A stretch of DNA of 38,424 nucleotides from Phycisphaerae bacterium. GTDB lineage: Bacteria; Planctomycetota; Phycisphaerae; Phycisphaerales; SM1A02. A program made the translations under genes and the position numbers. Below, piece by piece: positions 8,563 through 16,617 of this stretch (positions within the stretch are counted from its first letter, which is position 1; each line of letters starts with the position of its first letter). The stretch covers positions 1 through 38,424 of the forward strand of contig VGXN01000011.1 of the NCBI GenBank assembly GCA_016873335.1, in the 5' to 3' direction. The notes under the pieces are model-generated. The model saw only the letters and a list, made by a program, of their open reading frames with translations, was not told where the DNA came from and did not search any database.

Positions 8563-10947
8563 ATGGTGCGCGCCATCGGACGATCCTTCCAGTGGCTGCT
8601 CGCCGCTTGTGCGGTCCTGCTGATCGCATGGGCGTTCATCACAGTCGGGATTCGCGAGTTCGGGCGGTTGCTGTCGAACGATGCCCGCACCGAGATTGTC
8701 GTCATGCACTGGTCGGGCGAAGGTGGACAGGAGGAGGACGCGATCGTGGAGGCTGCGCTCGCCCGATTTTCCTCAGAGAATCCTGGCATTCGCGTGCGAC
8801 GCATCAACCCGGGTGATGCGGGAAGTTTCTACACAAAGCTGCAGACGATGATGGCGTCTGGTGATCCGCCTGATGTGTTCTATGTCGGATCGGAGCGAGT
8901 CCCGTCGTTCGTCGACTTGGGGCTGCTGCTGCCCGTGGATGATTTTCTTGCAGCTGACGCGCAGAAGCAGGTCCCAGACCGACTCGACTTGCGCGGCTTC
9001 TACCCCGCGACTGTCGCCGCCTTCCGCTTTGACGGTGAACAGTCAGGGCACGGTGCGCTCTATGGCATCCCAAAGGATTTCACCACAGTCGGTTTCTACT
9101 GGAACAAGAGCCTGTTCGCGAAGGCAGGCGTCTCGCCGCCGCACGATGACTGGACGTGGGACGACTTCATGGCGGCTGCACGGCGTATCGGCACACTGCC
9201 TGACTGCACCGGCGCTGAGTTCGTCACCTGGCCCGCGATGGTTCGCGCGTACCTGATGACCGACGGTCTCGACATCAAGGGCAACTCGTTCGAGACGCTG
9301 CGCACGGGCGAACCCGCCGTGTTCGAGTCACTCGATCGTCTGCGCGGATGGCGTCACGATGAGAGAGGCGCACTGACGAGCGGCAAGAGCAAGATCGCCA
9401 GTGGTTCAAGCGTCTTCCTTTCTGGAAAGGTCGGCATGGCGGGTCCGTTCGGTCGCTGGGTCGTTCCGAGCTACCGAAAGATTCCTCCACCATCCCAAGG
9501 CGGCTTCGACTGGGACTTTGCGCCACTGCCACGCGGAAAGACAAGCGCCAACATCGTGCTCACCGTCTCATGGAGCATCTCCGCGCAGACATCGCATCCG
9601 CAGGAGTCATGGCGGCTCGTGCGATTCCTCTCCGGCGAGCGGACACAGCGCGATCTCGCCAAGTTGGGTCTGGCGATCCCCACGATCCGCGCGGTCGCTG
9701 AGAGTCCCGCGTTTGCGGATCCTGCCCTACCGCCCGCAAACGATGCGGGCTATCTGCGAGCTGCGGAGATCGCGCAGATCGTGGACTGGCCCGTCAACCC
9801 GCAGTTCGAGGCGCTGATGGGATCGCGCCTTGATCAAGGACTGAAGACAGCTGATGTGCCGCTGCCTGAGGCGATCGCCAACTTTGAGCGCGACTGGAAC
9901 GCTGAGTGTGCGAGCCCTCTGAAGGCTGCATCGCTTCCGCCGATGCCGTGGGATGCCATAGGTCTTGCAGCGATTCTTCTGTTCGTGCTCGTCGTGGGTG
10001 TGTGGATGGTTCGGCTGAGAAGCGGCTCGCTGACGGGTCGCGAGCGGGAAGATGAACGCGCCGGCTACGCGCTTGCCTCGCCGTGGATCGTCGGATTCCT
10101 GCTGTTCATGGCATTCCCTGTGTTCATGAGCCTGCTCCTCGCGTTCGCACGGTGGAAGGGCGTCTCGCCACTCGCACAGGCGGACTTCGCGGGGACCGCC
10201 AACTTCGAGCAGATCTTCACAGCCGACGCGCGCTTCCGCACGAGCATGCGCGTCACCCTTTGGTACGCGCTGATCGCCGTCCCGACAGGTCAGATTCTGG
10301 CGCTTCTCGCAGCGCTGCTCATGAACACGAAGGTGCGGGGCATCCACCTCTTTCGCGCGGCTTGGTACCTGCCGAGCGTGCTTGCGGGGGTGGGCGTCTC
10401 CGTGCTGTGGCGCTGGGTCTTCGATTCTGATCACGGTCTGATGAACATGGCTCTTGAGCCGCTGCTGAAGCCGCTCGGCATCGTCCCACCAGAGTGGTTC
10501 GGTGCGGATGCTGGAGTGTGGGGCGCGCCCGCGTTCGCCATCATGAGCCTTTGGTTCGTGGGCGGAACGATGATGGTGTACCTCGCAGGATTGCAGCAGG
10601 TGCCTGCGGATCTGCTCGAGGCTGCGGCAATCGATGGTGCGGGTCCACTGCGCCGATTCTTCTCCGTCACGCTGCCGATGCTGTCGCCGGTGATTCTGTT
10701 CAACACCATCATGGCCGTCATCTCCAGTTTTCAGGTCTTCACACAATCCTTCGTGATGACAGGCGGTGAGCCTGGCGATCTCACGCGCTTTCTTGTGCTC
10801 TACATCTTCAATCAAGGCTTTGAGTTCTACGAGATGGGATATGCAAGCGCGCTGGCGTGGATCCTGCTCGTCATCGTGCTTGTGCTCACCGCCATCGTGC
10901 TGCGTACGAGCAACCGATGGGTGCATGTCGAAGGGGGTGCCAAGTGA
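8563..10947 (+). CDS. Fusion of sugar-binding protein and MalF-type ABC permease
   Basis: A single polypeptide of about 794 residues joins two parts of a CUT1 carbohydrate importer. After an N-terminal membrane helix (about 10-32), residues 45-445 form a family 1 extracellular solute-binding protein (EIVVMHWSGEG, ENPGIRVRRINPGDAG, GDPPDVFYVGSERV, YGIPKDFTTVGFYWNKSLF). A helix near 465-485 and a short charged linker lead to a six-helix MalF-like permease (LASPWIVGFLLFMAFPVF). Its cytoplasmic EAA loop, EAAAIDGAGPLRRFF near residue 690, docks to the ATPase. The helix order places the binding domain outside and the permease N-terminus inside, so the fusion is topologically sound. No frameshift is needed. 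malG follows with a GTGA overlap. ATG 8551 is the alternative start. Confidence 0.9.
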   Translation: MVRAIGRSFQWLLAACAVLLIAWAFITVGIREFGRLLSNDARTEIVVMHWSGEGGQEEDAIVEAALARFSSENPGIRVRRINPGDAGSFYTKLQTMMASGDPPDVFYVGSERVPSFVDLGLLLPVDDFLAADAQKQVPDRLDLRGFYPATVAAFRFDGEQSGHGALYGIPKDFTTVGFYWNKSLFAKAGVSPPHDDWTWDDFMAAARRIGTLPDCTGAEFVTWPAMVRAYLMTDGLDIKGNSFETLRTGEPAVFESLDRLRGWRHDERGALTSGKSKIASGSSVFLSGKVGMAGPFGRWVVPSYRKIPPPSQGGFDWDFAPLPRGKTSANIVLTVSWSISAQTSHPQESWRLVRFLSGERTQRDLAKLGLAIPTIRAVAESPAFADPALPPANDAGYLRAAEIAQIVDWPVNPQFEALMGSRLDQGLKTADVPLPEAIANFERDWNAECASPLKAASLPPMPWDAIGLAAILLFVLVVGVWMVRLRSGSLTGREREDERAGYALASPWIVGFLLFMAFPVFMSLLLAFARWKGVSPLAQADFAGTANFEQIFTADARFRTSMRVTLWYALIAVPTGQILALLAALLMNTKVRGIHLFRAAWYLPSVLAGVGVSVLWRWVFDSDHGLMNMALEPLLKPLGIVPPEWFGADAGVWGAPAFAIMSLWFVGGTMMVYLAGLQQVPADLLEAAAIDGAGPLRRFFSVTLPMLSPVILFNTIMAVISSFQVFTQSFVMTGGEPGDLTRFLVLYIFNQGFEFYEMGYASALAWILLVIVLVLTAIVLRTSNRWVHVEGGAK

Positions 10948-11813
10948 GCCCGCGTGGACTTGCACGGTCGTTCGCGTTTCTGCCCCTCACCATCGGCGGC
11001 GCCGCGCTGCTCTTCCCGCTTTGGTGGATGGTGGTCGTCAGCCTCGAGACGCCCGAACGCGCTGGTGCCGCGATCACAGGCGGAACAGGTCTGACGCTGT
11101 GGCCGCCGAGTCCCCAGTGGCACAACTACCCGGACGCGCTGCGAGAAATGGGTGGCGCAGAACCGTGGTCGGGCTTCACCAATGCGCTCGCGAACTCCGT
11201 GGTGGTCACCGTGCTTGTCGTGATCGGCACCATCCTGTCGAGCAGCCTCGTCGGCTATGCATTCGCGCGCCTGCGCTTCCGCGGGCGGGAAGGTCTCTTT
11301 CTGGTGATGCTCGGCACCATGATGCTGCCCGGGCAAGTCACGATCATTCCGCTGTTCCTGCTCTTTCGATCACTCGGCTGGATCGACTCGCTGCTGCCGC
11401 TCGCAGTGCCCGCGTTCTTTGGGAGCGCGTTCTTCATCTTCATGTATCGACAGTTCATCGCACAACTTCCCGAGTCGCTCTTCGAGGCCGCGCGCATCGA
11501 CGGCTACGGTCACATTGGCATCTGGCTCCGCATCATTCTTCCTCTCTGCAAGCCCGTGAACGCCATCTGCGCGGTCTTCACATTCGTCGCAGTCTGGAAT
11601 GACTTCCTCGGACCGCTCGTGTACCTGCACTCCGACGAGCAGGCGACGCTTGCCGTGGCGCTCAATTCCTTTCGAAACCAATACGGCGGTCTTGAGGATG
11701 TCCACCTGCTGATGGCAGCGAGCCTCGTCACGATGGTGCCGTGCATCCTGCTGTTCCTCGCGGCGCAGCGGCAGTTTGTGGAAGGGCTTTCGCAGGGCGC
11801 CGTCAAGGGATGA
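10944..11813 (+). CDS. MalG-type sugar ABC transporter permease
   Basis: This inner-membrane permease of about 289 residues pairs with the MalF half of the upstream fusion. It shows the usual N-terminal helix (FLPLTIGGAALLFPLWWMVVVSL), a periplasmic loop, further helices, and the EAA coupling loop FEAARIDGYGHIGIWLRIILP that contacts the ATPase. The GTG at 10944 overlaps the TGA of the fusion gene (GTGA), and this start places the first helix correctly. A longer reading from 10857 would lie inside the previous gene. The substrate is probably maltodextrin, judged from the flanking amylase, malQ and phosphorylase genes rather than from the permease itself. The next plus-strand gene in the pathway, the ATPase, is separated by an opposed gene. 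Confidence 0.92.
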   Translation: MSPRGLARSFAFLPLTIGGAALLFPLWWMVVVSLETPERAGAAITGGTGLTLWPPSPQWHNYPDALREMGGAEPWSGFTNALANSVVVTVLVVIGTILSSSLVGYAFARLRFRGREGLFLVMLGTMMLPGQVTIIPLFLLFRSLGWIDSLLPLAVPAFFGSAFFIFMYRQFIAQLPESLFEAARIDGYGHIGIWLRIILPLCKPVNAICAVFTFVAVWNDFLGPLVYLHSDEQATLAVALNSFRNQYGGLEDVHLLMAASLVTMVPCILLFLAAQRQFVEGLSQGAVKG

Positions 11814-11864
11814 AACTGCAATCGACTGAGCGTGCGAGTCTGAGGGAGGTCTGCGACAGACAAG

Positions 11865-13238
11865 TCAGAACGCCGGGCTGTTGCGATTCTTTCGCAGCCA
11901 CTCGATCGTCTGCTGCGCGTTGTTGCCCTTGACATCGAGCATCGGTCCCTGCTGCAACAGAGCATCGACCTCCGCCTGCAGCGCGGTGATCTCACCACGA
12001 AACTCTGGGTCGATCTTGGCGGAGTCCGACTCCGCCAACTTCTTCGCGATCAGTCGCGCTTGGCTCGTGGCGGTGGAGGCTTGCGTATACATGTTCAGTA
12101 CCGTTTGCCAAGCCGTGATCGATGCGTCCACATTCTTCTGCCAGGCAACGCTCGACACGCGGGTGAAGCCCCACTGACTGGAGTTGGAGTCGGACCCCGA
12201 ACTGTTGGTCCACTGGCGCGAATAGGAGCGGCGGTACTGCTGCTTCCGTGGATCACTCGCGCGGGCGATCGATTCAGCCTCCACCATCGCTGCCACGATG
12301 GAACGCGCATCCTTCACGGAGCGGAATCCTGTGCGCAGTGCCTCGGCCGCCTGCTTGCGCTCGGTGGCGAGCCGCGACTTCACCTGTGTCAGGATCTTGT
12401 CCGCAATCGCAGGGACAGCGATCCACTTCTCCGCTCCAAGTGCCGCACCCACGCTGTCGATGCCTCCCTGCCCTTGCAGTGCGAGTCCCGAAGTGATGAG
12501 CTGCGTTCCAGAGAATCCAGTCAATGCATCGGTGCCGCTCGACAGTTTCACCGTTTCGATGTCCGCGGGCGCACTCGTCCCAAAGCGGAGACAGTTGTCG
12601 GGCGTTCGCCAAAGAAAGAGATCGAGATTCGGATTCAACATCGCTCGAATGACTTCGCCAGTCGCTTCAGGAGAGATCGTGAAGGGCTGGACTTCTTCGA
12701 AGATTCTTCCGACTTCCGCCGAGACATTGGCTGACGGGACATCGCCGCCAGGGGTCCAGTCGATCAGCACCTTGTCACTCGCAGGATCAAGGATCACCAG
12801 ATAGTCGCAGAGCAGCGGCAGCATGGCGCCTGGACCAACTGCACTGCCAAGCACGCCGATGATCGGCATCCGCTTGCGCAGCGCGGCAATCTCCGCAGCA
12901 AGCGCCAGCGTCTCGTCGTGATCGCCGCCCGTGATGCCGAAGTCGATCACCAGCGTGTTGATCTTCGAGACGGTTGTGTGGCGGGCATTCACCTCCTGGA
13001 GAGCAATCAGCACACTCGGATCAATGAGATCGCCGTGCAGCGGCAGGATCGTGTAGCGCATCGTTCGCGGCAACTTGCGGTCCGTCGGACAGAGGCGGTT
13101 GGGCGGCAGCAAATCATGTGTTTCCTCGGCCACCACGTTGTCGGCTGGCGCTGCGGGCGCGTCCTGCGCGCCAACATGCGCTGCAAACCCTAAGCAGAGG
13201 CCGAGAATCGCGAACGCCGAAGCAATCGGTTGACGCAT
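11865..13238 (-). CDS. Exported protein with ClpP/crotonase-like fold, probably non-catalytic
   Basis: The protein has 457 residues with a clear signal peptide (cleavage near HVGAQ, residue 25). Residues about 60-170 resemble the periplasmic NfeD/SppA-type ClpP-crotonase fold: YTILPLHGDLIDPSVL, then VIDFGITGGDHDETL where serine proteases have D-T-P-G-G, then MPIIGVLGSAVGPGAMLPLLCDYLVI. The expected nucleophile Ser in the A-S-A-G-type segment is replaced (AVGPGA), so proteolysis seems unlikely. The C-terminal 150 residues are helical and coiled-coil-like, with a Ser/Asn/Gln-rich stretch near 340-355 and a polar tail. It lies opposed between malG and malK. The start is the ATG at 13238, with a TACAAC hexamer six bases upstream. 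The function is unknown; the fold assignment is by motif resemblance only. Confidence 0.65.
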   Translation of the reverse strand: MRQPIASAFAILGLCLGFAAHVGAQDAPAAPADNVVAEETHDLLPPNRLCPTDRKLPRTMRYTILPLHGDLIDPSVLIALQEVNARHTTVSKINTLVIDFGITGGDHDETLALAAEIAALRKRMPIIGVLGSAVGPGAMLPLLCDYLVILDPASDKVLIDWTPGGDVPSANVSAEVGRIFEEVQPFTISPEATGEVIRAMLNPNLDLFLWRTPDNCLRFGTSAPADIETVKLSSGTDALTGFSGTQLITSGLALQGQGGIDSVGAALGAEKWIAVPAIADKILTQVKSRLATERKQAAEALRTGFRSVKDARSIVAAMVEAESIARASDPRKQQYRRSYSRQWTNSSGSDSNSSQWGFTRVSSVAWQKNVDASITAWQTVLNMYTQASTATSQARLIAKKLAESDSAKIDPEFRGEITALQAEVDALLQQGPMLDVKGNNAQQTIEWLRKNRNSPAF

Positions 13239-13287
13239 GGCGCAGTTGTACCCGAACCGAGGTGTGGACTAGCCTTTCCCTCCCACC

Positions 13288-14439
13288 ATGGCACCCGTGA
13301 CTCTGCAGGGCGTTTCCAAGGTTTACGCCAATGGAGTGAAGGCGGTCGACGGCGTTTCACTCTCGATCGCTGACGGCGAGTTCGTGGTGCTCGTCGGTCC
13401 ATCAGGCTGCGGCAAGAGCACCACGCTCCGCATGATCGCCGGGCTGGAGGAAATCTCCGGCGGATCTCTGATGGTTGGTGGAGTGCGGATGAACGATGTC
13501 CCTGCCCGCCGAAGAAACATGGCGATGGTGTTCCAGAACTACGCGCTCTATCCGCATCTTGACGTGCGACGCAACATGGCTTTCGGCCTCGAGCGCCGCA
13601 GAACGCACGGCAGCCTTCTCAAGGCGGTCTTCGACCCCACCTACCGCGCACAGCGTGCCGCCGAAAGGAAGGCAATCGATGCCCGCGTATCGGCAGCCGC
13701 CGCGACACTCGGCATCGAGTCGCTGCTGCAGCGCAAACCACGCGAACTTTCGGGCGGACAGCGGCAGCGCGTGGCAGTCGGACGTGCGCTCGTGCGCGAT
13801 CCAGTCGCGTTCCTGTTTGATGAACCGCTCTCGAATCTCGATGCGAAGTTGCGCGGCGAGATGCGCACGGAACTGCGCCTGCTGCACCAACGCCTGCGCG
13901 CCACGATGGTCTATGTCACGCACGATCAGGAGGAAGCGATGAGCCTCGCTGATCGACTCGTGGTCATGAAGGACGGCGTGGTTCAACAAGTTGGAACACC
14001 GAGCGAGGTGTATGGACGACCTGCGAACCGTTTCGTTGCAGGCTTCGTGGGCACCCCCACCATGAACTTCATCGAGGGCACCGTCGAAGCGGGCGGCGTC
14101 TTCCGCTGGACCGCAGGGACCCTGCGACTGCCGACTGGACGGTGGGCTGCGCTTTCTGGCTTCCAAGGCAAGCGAATGGAACTGGGTGTTCGCCCCGATC
14201 AGATACGAGTGGGAAGCGGTCCCTGCCGCGGCCGGATCATCGCCGTCGAGAACTATGGTGACCGCATGGATTTGGTGATCGAGAGCGGTGGACGCCGCAT
14301 CACCAGTCGATCACCCGCAGCCCCAGTCCGCGAGGGCACGGACAGCGCATTCGAACTCCTGCTTGACGGCGCGCACCTCTTTGACCCCACTGCAGCGGGC
14401 ATCGCACTCGCAGCCGCTGCGCCCAACCGAGCAACCTGA
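13288..14439 (+). CDS. Sugar ABC transporter ATPase (MalK/UgpC/MsmX type)
   Basis: A 383-residue ATPase that powers CUT1 import. Motifs in order: Walker A GPSGCGKST (37-45), Q-loop MVFQNYALYPH (Gln about 83), signature LSGGQRQR (154-161), Walker B VAFLFDEP (Asp178, Glu179), D-loop SNLDAK and switch His about 212 in YVTHDQEEA. The C-terminal 140 residues form the MalK-type OB-fold regulatory domain (FVGTPTMNFIEG, ELGVRPDQI). A roughly 25-residue basic insertion (about 103-128) extends the helical subdomain compared with E. coli MalK. It most likely energises the binding-protein/MalF and MalG proteins encoded 1.5 kb upstream. Some MsmX-type ATPases serve several importers, so exclusive pairing is an inference. 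Confidence 0.93.
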   Translation: MAPVTLQGVSKVYANGVKAVDGVSLSIADGEFVVLVGPSGCGKSTTLRMIAGLEEISGGSLMVGGVRMNDVPARRRNMAMVFQNYALYPHLDVRRNMAFGLERRRTHGSLLKAVFDPTYRAQRAAERKAIDARVSAAAATLGIESLLQRKPRELSGGQRQRVAVGRALVRDPVAFLFDEPLSNLDAKLRGEMRTELRLLHQRLRATMVYVTHDQEEAMSLADRLVVMKDGVVQQVGTPSEVYGRPANRFVAGFVGTPTMNFIEGTVEAGGVFRWTAGTLRLPTGRWAALSGFQGKRMELGVRPDQIRVGSGPCRGRIIAVENYGDRMDLVIESGGRRITSRSPAAPVREGTDSAFELLLDGAHLFDPTAAGIALAAAAPNRAT

Positions 14440-14477
14440 CTTCAGCGGCCCAAGTGCACTTCAGCAGCCTGCGTGCA
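14440..14477. repeat. Two imperfect 19-bp direct repeats between convergent genes
   Basis: Two adjacent 19-base units beginning CTTCAGC and ending GTGCA (14440-14458 and 14459-14477) match at 15 of 19 positions. They fill the whole gap between the stop of the ABC ATPase gene and the stop of the convergent GH13 gene. The 10-base palindrome AAGTGCACTT lies across their junction. There is no T-run, so a standard intrinsic terminator is not evident. Confidence 0.45.
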
Positions 14478-14479
14478 CT

Positions 14480-16525
14480 TCACTGCCAAGCGGCGAGCAC
14501 ACGCGACAAATCAGTGCCAGCCACGATTCCATCGCCGTCGATGTCAGCACTGCCACCGGACGTCCCCCACTGCGCCAGGACGATCGTCAAGTCAAACGCA
14601 TTGACGGATCCATCTTGGTTGATGTCTTCCGCCGCATAGGCGGAGCCCTGCGAGAGAATCACTGCCGAGTACGCGCCAAGGTTCACCAACGCGCTCTGCG
14701 CGAGTCCATCCCACGCAACAGGCGATGTGGACGTCGACAGGCACAGCGTGTTGCCGAAGTCCGACGAATAGCCGGTCCAGTCGCTGTTGAAGCGACAGTG
14801 CCACGTTCCTGCACGCGGCAGCCCAATGCGGTAGTTGTTGCGCGGCGTGGCAGAGCAGTTGATCACCACGACCGTGTCGTCCAGGTCGCCACCATTCTGC
14901 CAACGGTGATAGGCGAGCACCTTGTCCGTGTTGTTCACATGGAACATGTTGGTGCTGAAACCGGAGAGCCCGCGCGTCACACCCGTGACATTCGTGCGCA
15001 GCTTGATCAGATCCTTGTACAGCGCGTAGATGCCTGAATAGGTGGTCTTCCTCGACCAATCCAGTGGCACATCGTCGCGGAAATACTCGTCTTCCAAGAA
15101 CTCCTGTCCCTGAAAGATCATCGGGATGCCGGGAGCGGTCATGACGATCACTCCGCCGAGCGTCGAACGCTTGCGTGCCCAGTAAGACCCCGCGTTGCCG
15201 GGAGAAATCTCCTCCGGCACACGCGAACGCCCATTCGCCACCTCATCATGGCTCTCGGTGTAGATCACGCGCTGCTGCATCGATCCGTTGTAGGAGAATG
15301 CAATCGCATCACGCATCTCCCACATGTTGCGGCTGGCATCGCTCGAGGTGACCAGATTGCCTCGGATCCGCGGGTAGAAACTGGAGTCCCACTGGCTGTC
15401 GAAGCCAGCGCCGCCAGCACCCGTTGTCTTGGTGATCCACGGATCAACATCCATGTCCTCCGCGATGATCATCTTGTCTGGGAACACCGCATCGATGTCA
15501 TTGTTGATCCACTGAAGGAAGCTCCAACCATCGGGGTTGTCTGGCCCAGTCAATCCGATGCGCCGAATGAACTTGGTTCCATCCACACGGAGTCCATCGG
15601 CGCGGAACTCCTGAAGCCACATGAGCGCATTGTTGCGCAGATACGTGCGCACCTCGCCACGGCCAAAGTCAGGACGCGTGTCTCCCCATGGGGTGACGAT
15701 GCGCTCATCGTTGTAGAAGAAGATCCCGCCGCCCTGCACACCATTGATGTTCTGGTACCAGCCATCGAATCGCCACATGTCCAGGTCGGTTGGCCCGAGG
15801 TGGTTGTAGACGACATCGATGTTCACGCCGATGCCGCGCGCATGCGCCGCATCGATGAACTCCTTCATGTCGTTGGGCGTGCCGTAGGCACTTTCCACGG
15901 AATACGGGTAGGACGGGTTGTAGCCCCACGACCTGTCGCCGGGGAACTCCGCGGTCGGCATCAGAACGATCATGTTGACGCCAAGATCCTGCAAGTGATC
16001 GAGTCTCGCGCTGCACTGATCGAAGTTGGCAGGTGGAGTGCCAGATGATGACGATCCGTAGGTGCCGATGTGCATCTCGTACATCACCAGGTTGTCCCAC
16101 TGAGGAGCTTGAAAGTTGTTCACCTGCCAGGTGTAGCTCGCAGGGTTGTAGATCACCGAGTTGCCCACGGAACTCGTCAGGTCGCGCGCCCACGGATCGT
16201 TCTTCCACAGGGTCTGGCTTCCGTTCTTGACAACAAACTTGTACTGCGGGCCAGCTTGCAGATTTGGAGCGTCCACTGACCAGTAGCCGTTGCCCTCCGA
16301 GTAGAGCGGCATCGAGGTCGTACTCCAAAAGTTGAATGTGCCAGCGACATTGACCGCCGTCGCATTCGGAGCGAAGACGCGGAACGTCACTCCGAACTGC
16401 GTCCCTTGGGCGTAAGGCACGGCGCCGTAACCAGCTCGCTGCGACGCCTGAGCGATTGCCGACGGCGCGCAGACAAGTGCTAGGGACAGCGCAACGACCC
16501 CGCAAGACATGGCACGAGGCACCAT
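14480..16525 (-). CDS. Secreted GH13 branching-enzyme-like glucanase with dockerin-like repeats
   Basis: The protein has about 681 residues and a signal peptide ending near SAIAQA (residue 27). A CBM48 domain occupies about 40-130 (FRVFAPNATAVNVAGTFNFW, YKFVV) and the GH13 barrel about 145-510: MYEMHIGTYG, SWGYNPSYPYSVESAYG, DVVYNHLG (Asp237, His242), DGLRVDGTKF (nucleophile Asp315), IIAEDMD (acid/base Glu356) and TESHDEVANG (Asp427). Y-E-x-H-x-G-T, the G-Y-N-P/Y-x-x-E-S-x-Y-G segment and S-H-D-E-V are typical of 1,4-alpha-glucan branching enzymes, which are normally cytoplasmic. The last 55 residues carry two dockerin-like loops (DINQDGSVNAFDL, DIDGDGIVAGTDL). Branching versus hydrolysis cannot be decided from sequence. 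The ATG at 16525 starts the signal peptide; a TTG at 16561 is less likely. Confidence 0.88.
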   Translation of the reverse strand: MVPRAMSCGVVALSLALVCAPSAIAQASQRAGYGAVPYAQGTQFGVTFRVFAPNATAVNVAGTFNFWSTTSMPLYSEGNGYWSVDAPNLQAGPQYKFVVKNGSQTLWKNDPWARDLTSSVGNSVIYNPASYTWQVNNFQAPQWDNLVMYEMHIGTYGSSSSGTPPANFDQCSARLDHLQDLGVNMIVLMPTAEFPGDRSWGYNPSYPYSVESAYGTPNDMKEFIDAAHARGIGVNIDVVYNHLGPTDLDMWRFDGWYQNINGVQGGGIFFYNDERIVTPWGDTRPDFGRGEVRTYLRNNALMWLQEFRADGLRVDGTKFIRRIGLTGPDNPDGWSFLQWINNDIDAVFPDKMIIAEDMDVDPWITKTTGAGGAGFDSQWDSSFYPRIRGNLVTSSDASRNMWEMRDAIAFSYNGSMQQRVIYTESHDEVANGRSRVPEEISPGNAGSYWARKRSTLGGVIVMTAPGIPMIFQGQEFLEDEYFRDDVPLDWSRKTTYSGIYALYKDLIKLRTNVTGVTRGLSGFSTNMFHVNNTDKVLAYHRWQNGGDLDDTVVVINCSATPRNNYRIGLPRAGTWHCRFNSDWTGYSSDFGNTLCLSTSTSPVAWDGLAQSALVNLGAYSAVILSQGSAYAAEDINQDGSVNAFDLTIVLAQWGTSGGSADIDGDGIVAGTDLSRVLAAWQ

Positions 16526-16531
16526 GGTGAA

Positions 16532-16537
16532 AGAATA
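16532..16537 (-). promoter_or_regulatory. Putative -10 element of the secreted GH13 gene
   Basis: TATTCT on the minus strand ends six bases before the ATG at 16525. A weak -35 candidate, TTGGGC, lies 18 bases further upstream (16556-16561). No Shine-Dalgarno sequence fits between the hexamer and the start, so a leaderless transcript is inferred. Confidence 0.4.
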
Positions 16538-16617
16538 ACTCCATCTGCGGCGATTGCCCAAAAAGTCCGAGAGATTTTGCCGCTGCGGTATACCGAACGG
16601 GGCGGTTCCGAGCCGCG

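Noticed and set aside
8508-8807. Upstream extension of the amylase reading frame by 100 codons
   Set aside because: It would cover the 5' end of the divergent ABC gene, lacks conserved sequence and places the signal peptide internally.
9727-10965. Minus-strand open frame of 412 codons opposite the permease fusion
   Set aside because: It is antisense to an unmistakable ABC permease and is His/Arg/Glu-rich without domain structure.
11849-11861. GTCTG-CGA-CAGAC stem between malG and the opposed gene
   Set aside because: It has only five base pairs and no following T-run on either strand, so it is expected by chance.
13239-13287. Promoter for the ABC ATPase gene (TTGTAC, 18 bases, TAGCCT)
   Set aside because: Three of six bases match at -35 and the -10 is weak. 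It lies 12 bases from the ATG, unlike the leaderless set, so it was not listed as a feature.
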